A DNA stretch of 10,313 nt from Alphaproteobacteria bacterium (GTDB lineage: Bacteria; Pseudomonadota; Alphaproteobacteria; Micavibrionales; Micavibrionaceae), in NCBI GenBank assembly GCA_023141075.1, contig JAGLKL010000034.1:1-10313 (forward strand). Reading direction: 5' to 3'. The notes under the pieces are model-generated. The model saw nothing but the letters and a program-made list of their open reading frames with translations, searched no databases and was not told the origin of the DNA. The position numbers and the translations under genes are program-made. The first letter of the stretch is position 1; the number at the start of each line of letters is the position of its first letter. Below are positions 6,024 through 10,313 of the stretch, piece by piece.

Positions 6024-9000
6024 ATGATCCAGTTTACCAAACTCCGACTAAGTGGTTTTAAATCATTTGTCGATAAAACAGAGCTAGAAATAGGTCCGGG
6101 TCTCAATGGAATTGTTGGCCCCAATGGCTGTGGTAAATCCAATCTAGTTGAAGCTCTGCGTTGGGTGATGGGTGAGAATTCCGCTAAACGCATGCGTGGT
6201 GATGGTATGGAAGATGTCATTTTCTCCGGTACTAATAAACGCAGCCCTCGGAATTTTGCCGAGGTCTCCCTGCTTCTTGATAACTCAAAACGTGCTGCAC
6301 CTGCAGCCTATAATAGTTCTGACGAAATCGAAGTTATCCGCCGCATCGAAAAAGATAAAGGCTCCGGCTATAAAATTAACAGCAAAAACGCTCGTGCTCG
6401 TGATGTACAAATGCTTTTTGCCGATACAGTAACCGGAGCAAATTCCCCTTCCCTTGTTTCCCAAGGCCATGTTACGCGCATGATTAACGCAAAGCCGCAG
6501 GACAGACGCTTAATTCTAGAAGAATCTGCGGGAATTGCCGGATTATATGCAAGGCGACACGAAGCCGAGTTGCGCCTACGCGGTGCTGATACCAACCTTA
6601 TCCGGCTTGAAGACATTCTGGGAAGTATGGAAAACCGCCTTAATAGCTTAAAACGCCAGTCCCGTCAGGCAATAAGATACAAAAACCTCAGCACTGCCAT
6701 ACGTGAACTGGAAGTACAGATAGCTTATCTTGAATGGCTGAATCTGATCGAAAAACAAAACGCCCTTAAAGAAGAATTTTCCAAAACAGAGTCAATTACG
6801 GCAGAAAAGCTGGCCGTCGTAACTCAACTAACAAAAACCCAGAATGCGCAAATCGGGAATCTCGCACCCCTGCGTAAAAAAGAGGCGGAAAGTTCCGCTG
6901 CTCTGCAAAAACAGAAAATCGACTTCCAGAACCTTGAAGATGAAATCGAGCGCTATCGTAATGATTTGCAGGAAGCCAAGACCCAGCTTCACCAGCTTTC
7001 CATTGACCACCAGCATGAAGAGCAAACGTTCGAAGAAACATCTGTTCAACTTAAAAAAATTGAGGGCGAGTATCAAGAACTCCTTTCTGAACAAGATCGC
7101 GATGATGCTCTCTTTAAACAAAAAGAAAAAGCCAAAGAAACAACACAAAAAGAATTGTTGATCATCGAAGAGCGCTATAGCGCATTAAAAGAAAATGCTG
7201 CGGCCAACATGGCGCGTAAAGAAGCACTGGAAAAACAAGTCGAGCGTTACGAAGTCAGAATTAATTCTTTAAATGAACGCTTGGCTCGAACACAGGAGGA
7301 TCGCACGAATTGTATTTTAGAAGACAATATATATGACGATATTGCAGCTTGTGAAAAACAATGTGCTGACAAAGAAAACGTCCTTGTCAAACTAAAGAAA
7401 AAACAGGATGAATGTGCAATAGAAATTGAAGAGGCTGAACAAAAACAAGAAGTTGCGCGAGATGCTCTAAATAAGGAAGAAAGAAAATATACACAGATCT
7501 GCGCCGAACTATCCGTGCTTGAAGAACTTTTCAAAATAGATGCTGGTGAGAATTTTAGTTGTGTCCTCGATCAAATTAGCACAGAGCCCGGGTTTGAGAA
7601 AGCACTCTCCAGAGCATTAGGCGATTCCCTCATGGCAGCACTGGATAAAGAAGCTCCGGCCTATTGGACGAATTTCAAACTAAAAGCAACAGAAAAAGAA
7701 ACTAAGCCTTTGCCTGTTTTGCCTAAAGGAGCAAACGCCCTACTTTCTCATGTGAAAGCGCCAAAGGAGATGCATTTGGCATTGCTTTCTATTGGCTATG
7801 TCGAGACCACCGAGCAAGGCGCAAATCTGGCTGAGAAATTAAAACCGGGACAGTCCCTTGTTTCCGGCGACGGTGCATATTGGCGGTGGGACGGCTATTT
7901 CATTCAGGAAACCGCCACAGACCGCCACAGTGTCTATCTGGAACAAAAGAACAAGAAAAAAGACCTTGAGAAATCAAAGCAACAATGTCGCAAAAAACTG
8001 GAAAAGGTTCAAACTCAGTATGACAAAACAAACGAAGCACTAAACTCAGCCCGTATGCAGCGTGATGAAATTAGCCGTAAGATTAAAACCTGTGAAGACA
8101 TACTATCAGCTTTGCGACCAAAACAGCAGAAACTCAAAGATAAAACTTTGCGTGTTAAAGCTAATCAGGAACGCTATGACGAACAAATCGTTTCGCTGCA
8201 AGAAGATATTATAGCGATGCAAGACATATTGGAGAACGATCAAAATGCATTAACCGCTGTGATTGAAACTCAAAGAAAAGGTGAGAACAACGACGATCTC
8301 ATCACGCAAGAAAAAGAACAACTGGATATTGCTAAAGAAAACTATCAACACGCTGTGCGCAATTTTGACCTTTTTGCACAGGGACGTAACACACGCCGCG
8401 CCCGTATTCAGGCCATTGCAGATGAACGTCTTTCTTTAAAGAACAGGAATATCCGCGCAGGCGAACGTGTGAAAGAATTGTCGTCGCGTCAGGAAACTTT
8501 GTCGCAAAAACTCAAAACCCTTAAAGAAAATCCGATTGCGAAAGATAACACACGCGATGAGATGCTCGAGAAGGTTGCCATACTTGAAAAACAACGTAAC
8601 GATGATGCGGAGCGGCTGGCAACATGTGAAGAAGATGTCGCAGCAACGAATGCTGCCTTAAAAGGAGCGGAAAATATTCTGGGTGAAGCTCGAGAAAAAC
8701 GTGCTGAAGCTCAAGCTTTCCTTTCCTCACTCAATGACAAACTGGATGAAACAGAACAATGCGTACGTGAGAAATTTGATGTACATCCCAAGGAATTAAC
8801 CGGCCATACCGCCGCTAACGATCTGATAGATTACGTAATTAACGATTTACCTAAACTAAAAGAACAAAAAGACAAACGTATGCGCGAGCGCGATTCCATC
8901 GGCCCTGTGAATTTGCGCGCAGAAATAGAAACAAGAGAACTGGAAGAAGAGCTAACCGCTCTGCTTAACGAGCGGCAGGAGCTTGTCCAAGCCATAGATG

Positions 9001-9545
9001 AGTTGCGCGGTGGAATCAACAAAATCAATAAAGAAGCACGCGAACGGCTGATTTCAGCATTCAAACACGTGAATGCGCATTTTGAAGAGCTGTTCAAGCG
9101 TTTATTCAGCGGCGGTCAGGCTCATCTTGAACTAATTGATTCTGACGATCCATTAGGGGCAGGACTGGAAATATTTGCTCAACCGCCCGGAAAATCTCTT
9201 CAATCCCTTTCTTTACTTTCCGGCGGTGAACAAACACTAGCCTCTATTGCTCTAATTCTTGCAATGTTTCTGACTAATCCTTCCCCAATATGTGTGCTTG
9301 ATGAAATTGATGCCCCCTTGGACGATGCTAATGTCGATAGGGTTTGTGATTTACTTGATGAAATTGCTAAACGCGGAGAAACCCGTTTCCTGATTGTTAC
9401 ACACCACCGTCTGAGTATGGCGCGTATGGATCGACTTTATGGGGTGACTATGTCAGAAAAAGGCGTATCACAATTATTCTCTGTAGATTTGCAGGGCTCA
9501 TTCGAATTTGCCGATCAAAGCGGAGAAAGCCAGAAAGTTGCGTAA
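6024..9545 (+). CDS. smc: Chromosome partition/condensation protein SMC
   Basis: This 1173-residue protein is the usual length for bacterial SMC, the ATPase that with ScpA and ScpB compacts and segregates chromosomes. The N-terminus MIQFTKLRLSGFKSF is canonical. The Walker A motif GPNGCGKS lies at 32-39, and the Q-loop SQGHV (Q147) is followed by RRLILEESAGIAGLY. Long coiled coils (about 165-500 and 635-1010) flank a hinge region (about 505-632). At the C-terminus are the signature LSGGEQ (1065-1070), Walker B VLDEIDAPLDD (D1093, catalytic E1094) and the H-loop VTHHR. The gene appears intact. The hinge is of an alphaproteobacterial type, rich in PLP, PGQ and YWRWDGYF segments, and not the classic glycine-rich form. 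The start is fixed by an in-frame stop at 6015-6017. The nearest Shine-Dalgarno-like AAGGAA (6001-6006) is 17 bases away, so initiation may be weak or leader-independent. ScpA/ScpB are not in the window. Confidence 0.96.
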   Translation: MIQFTKLRLSGFKSFVDKTELEIGPGLNGIVGPNGCGKSNLVEALRWVMGENSAKRMRGDGMEDVIFSGTNKRSPRNFAEVSLLLDNSKRAAPAAYNSSDEIEVIRRIEKDKGSGYKINSKNARARDVQMLFADTVTGANSPSLVSQGHVTRMINAKPQDRRLILEESAGIAGLYARRHEAELRLRGADTNLIRLEDILGSMENRLNSLKRQSRQAIRYKNLSTAIRELEVQIAYLEWLNLIEKQNALKEEFSKTESITAEKLAVVTQLTKTQNAQIGNLAPLRKKEAESSAALQKQKIDFQNLEDEIERYRNDLQEAKTQLHQLSIDHQHEEQTFEETSVQLKKIEGEYQELLSEQDRDDALFKQKEKAKETTQKELLIIEERYSALKENAAANMARKEALEKQVERYEVRINSLNERLARTQEDRTNCILEDNIYDDIAACEKQCADKENVLVKLKKKQDECAIEIEEAEQKQEVARDALNKEERKYTQICAELSVLEELFKIDAGENFSCVLDQISTEPGFEKALSRALGDSLMAALDKEAPAYWTNFKLKATEKETKPLPVLPKGANALLSHVKAPKEMHLALLSIGYVETTEQGANLAEKLKPGQSLVSGDGAYWRWDGYFIQETATDRHSVYLEQKNKKKDLEKSKQQCRKKLEKVQTQYDKTNEALNSARMQRDEISRKIKTCEDILSALRPKQQKLKDKTLRVKANQERYDEQIVSLQEDIIAMQDILENDQNALTAVIETQRKGENNDDLITQEKEQLDIAKENYQHAVRNFDLFAQGRNTRRARIQAIADERLSLKNRNIRAGERVKELSSRQETLSQKLKTLKENPIAKDNTRDEMLEKVAILEKQRNDDAERLATCEEDVAATNAALKGAENILGEAREKRAEAQAFLSSLNDKLDETEQCVREKFDVHPKELTGHTAANDLIDYVINDLPKLKEQKDKRMRERDSIGPVNLRAEIETRELEEELTALLNERQELVQAIDELRGGINKINKEARERLISAFKHVNAHFEELFKRLFSGGQAHLELIDSDDPLGAGLEIFAQPPGKSLQSLSLLSGGEQTLASIALILAMFLTNPSPICVLDEIDAPLDDANVDRVCDLLDEIAKRGETRFLIVTHHRLSMARMDRLYGVTMSEKGVSQLFSVDLQGSFEFADQSGESQKVA

Positions 9546-9592
9546 GATAAACGTTTCTCCTATCAAGAAATAAAAAATATAAAGCCTAAATT

Positions 9593-9907
9593 ATGGGAAA
9601 AAAACTGGACAAAGAAATATTTGAAAAAATCGATGCCCTTGAAACACGCATTGACAAAGCACGTAAAGATTATGACGAAGAAAAAGAAGAGCATGAAGGC
9701 AAGCCTGCTGATGATGAAACGTCGGAAGTTCGCCGTGGCAGACTGATTGCTTCTACGTTTTTGGGCAACATCATCGCCGGATTTCTTCTTGGCTTTGTAA
9801 TAGATAAATTCTTTGGCATTGCACCATGGGGGCTAATGCTTTGTATTATCTTGAGTTTTGTGGGTGGTGTATATCGCGCTCAGGGGCTTTTAAAAAAAAA
9901 TGAATAA
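9593..9907 (+). CDS. atpI: AtpI/AtpZ-like ATP synthase accessory membrane protein
   Basis: This small protein of 104 residues has a highly charged, probably helical N-terminal part (about 2-48) and two membrane helices (about 52-70 and 79-96) joined by a short loop with D71 and KFFGIAPWG. The pattern GFVIDKFFGIAPWG followed by SFVGGVYRA fits the alphaproteobacterial AtpI / F0F1-ATPase gene 1 family (AtpZ-type). These proteins are encoded at the head of F0 operons and are implicated in c-ring assembly or divalent cation supply; the exact role is unsettled. Its position immediately before atpB supports the call. No clear Shine-Dalgarno sequence precedes the ATG. It begins 47 bp after smc, so it may be read through from smc or from its own promoter. 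Confidence 0.82.
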   Translation: MGKKLDKEIFEKIDALETRIDKARKDYDEEKEEHEGKPADDETSEVRRGRLIASTFLGNIIAGFLLGFVIDKFFGIAPWGLMLCIILSFVGGVYRAQGLLKKNE

Positions 9908-9922
9908 CTGCGAGAAAGTACA

Positions 9923-9951
9923 TTGATTAACCTATTTAAATAGGCTAGAAA
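9923..9951 (+). promoter_or_regulatory. Weak promoter candidate containing a 14-bp palindrome before atpB
   Basis: TTGATT (9923-9928) and TAGAAA (9946-9951) are spaced by 17 bp, each 4 of 6 to sigma70 consensus. The spacer contains the perfect palindrome CCTATTTAAATAGG (9931-9944), which could be an operator. Both matches are weak in AT-rich DNA. Confidence 0.25.
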
Positions 9952-9980
9952 CAATAAAATTTGAAAAAAGTAATCAGGGC

Positions 9981-9984
9981 GGAG
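9981..9984 (+). promoter_or_regulatory. Ribosome binding site deciding the GTG start of atpB
   Basis: GGAG lies nine bases before the GTG at 9994. The competing in-frame TTG at 9961 would add eleven residues and has no comparable site, so the GTG is preferred. Confidence 0.55.
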
Positions 9985-9993
9985 CAAAATATA

Positions 9994-10313
9994 GTGTCTG
10001 ATCCAAATAGAGTTGATCCAATTCATCAGTTTGTTATTGAGCCGATTAGCAACCCTATGGATATAGCCGGATATGATATTACTTTTACGAATTGTTCATT
10101 GTGGATGGTTATTGCCGCTATCGTCTCTATCACATTATTAACAGTTGCCATGCGTAAGAATGCAATGATACCTGGACGTGCACAAATGGCCGCCGAGCTA
10201 TTTTATGAATTTGTAAGCAAGACGCTTGATGAAAATACAGGTAAAAAAGGACGGCCTTACCTCCCGTTTGTATTTACCATCTTCACATTTATTCTATCGG
10301 CTAACGTTTTAGG
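9994..10313 (+). CDS. atpB: F0F1 ATP synthase subunit a, 5' part only
   Basis: The reading frame starts at GTG 9994 and is still open at the window end, giving 106 complete codons. The N-terminus VSDPNRVDPIHQFVIEPI, then DITFTNCSLWM, is typical of alphaproteobacterial subunit a, the membrane subunit that forms the proton half-channels against the c-ring. A first membrane helix covers about residues 36-54. The loop PGRAQMAAELFYEF leads to KTLDENTGKKGRPYLPF and the start of the next helix (FVFTIFTFILSANVLG). The essential arginine of the later helix lies beyond the window. It follows the atpI-like gene by 86 bp, as expected for an F0 operon (atpI-atpB-atpE-atpF). A TTG at 9961 is an alternative start. 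Confidence 0.93.
   Translation, partial: MSDPNRVDPIHQFVIEPISNPMDIAGYDITFTNCSLWMVIAAIVSITLLTVAMRKNAMIPGRAQMAAELFYEFVSKTLDENTGKKGRPYLPFVFTIFTFILSANVL

Noticed and set aside
6828..7148. Long minus-strand open frames opposite the smc coiled-coil region.
   Set aside because: They are shadows of the lysine- and glutamate-rich coiled-coil codons of smc, with low-complexity Phe/Leu/Ser translations.

Overview
The window reads as a stretch of an alphaproteobacterial chromosome of fairly low GC, judged by eye at a little over 40%. All recognisable genes lie on the + strand. The assignment rests on three things: the association of a DUF721/DciA gene, a membrane-anchored DsbA-like thioredoxin and smc; an SMC hinge of the kind I associate with Alphaproteobacteria; and an alpha-type AtpI followed by atpB. 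The genus cannot be named from the sequence; a Micavibrio-like or Rhodospirillales-like lineage is only a guess.

Layout. Bases 1-276 are a compact non-coding element. It has near-perfect 23-bp terminal inverted repeats (22/23) that begin and end with TA, and two large imperfect hairpins inside. It looks like a MITE or another transposase-mobilised palindromic element, and it stops 20 bp before the first gene. Next comes dciA (replicative helicase loader), overlapping efp (translation factor EF-P) by 4 bp. Then follow a SuhB-type inositol monophosphatase, an inner-membrane-anchored or secreted protein with a divergent OmpA-like C-terminal domain, and an 11-12-helix MFS-like membrane protein of unknown substrate. 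A 257-bp intergenic region follows. It holds a GC-rich patch, a Fur-box-like palindrome and a plausible sigma70 promoter. Downstream lie a membrane-anchored protein with two complete DsbA-like domains in tandem, smc (chromosome condensation ATPase), an atpI/atpZ-like gene and the 5' part of atpB (F-ATPase subunit a), which runs off the window end.

How it fits together. The genes are mainly housekeeping: replication initiation (DciA), translation (EF-P), phosphatase or rRNA quality control (SuhB), envelope (OmpA-like, double DsbA), chromosome segregation (SMC) and energy (AtpI, AtpB). Short gaps and one overlap suggest one or two transcription units, with a new promoter before the DsbA gene and possibly another before atpB. 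I see no defence system, CRISPR array, tRNA, rRNA or intact transposase. The most unusual items are the hairpin-rich element at the left edge, the tandem DsbA fusion, the OmpA-like domain that has lost the usual peptidoglycan-binding aspartate, and the odd GC-rich patch before the DsbA gene. I do not see a convincing new multi-gene system.
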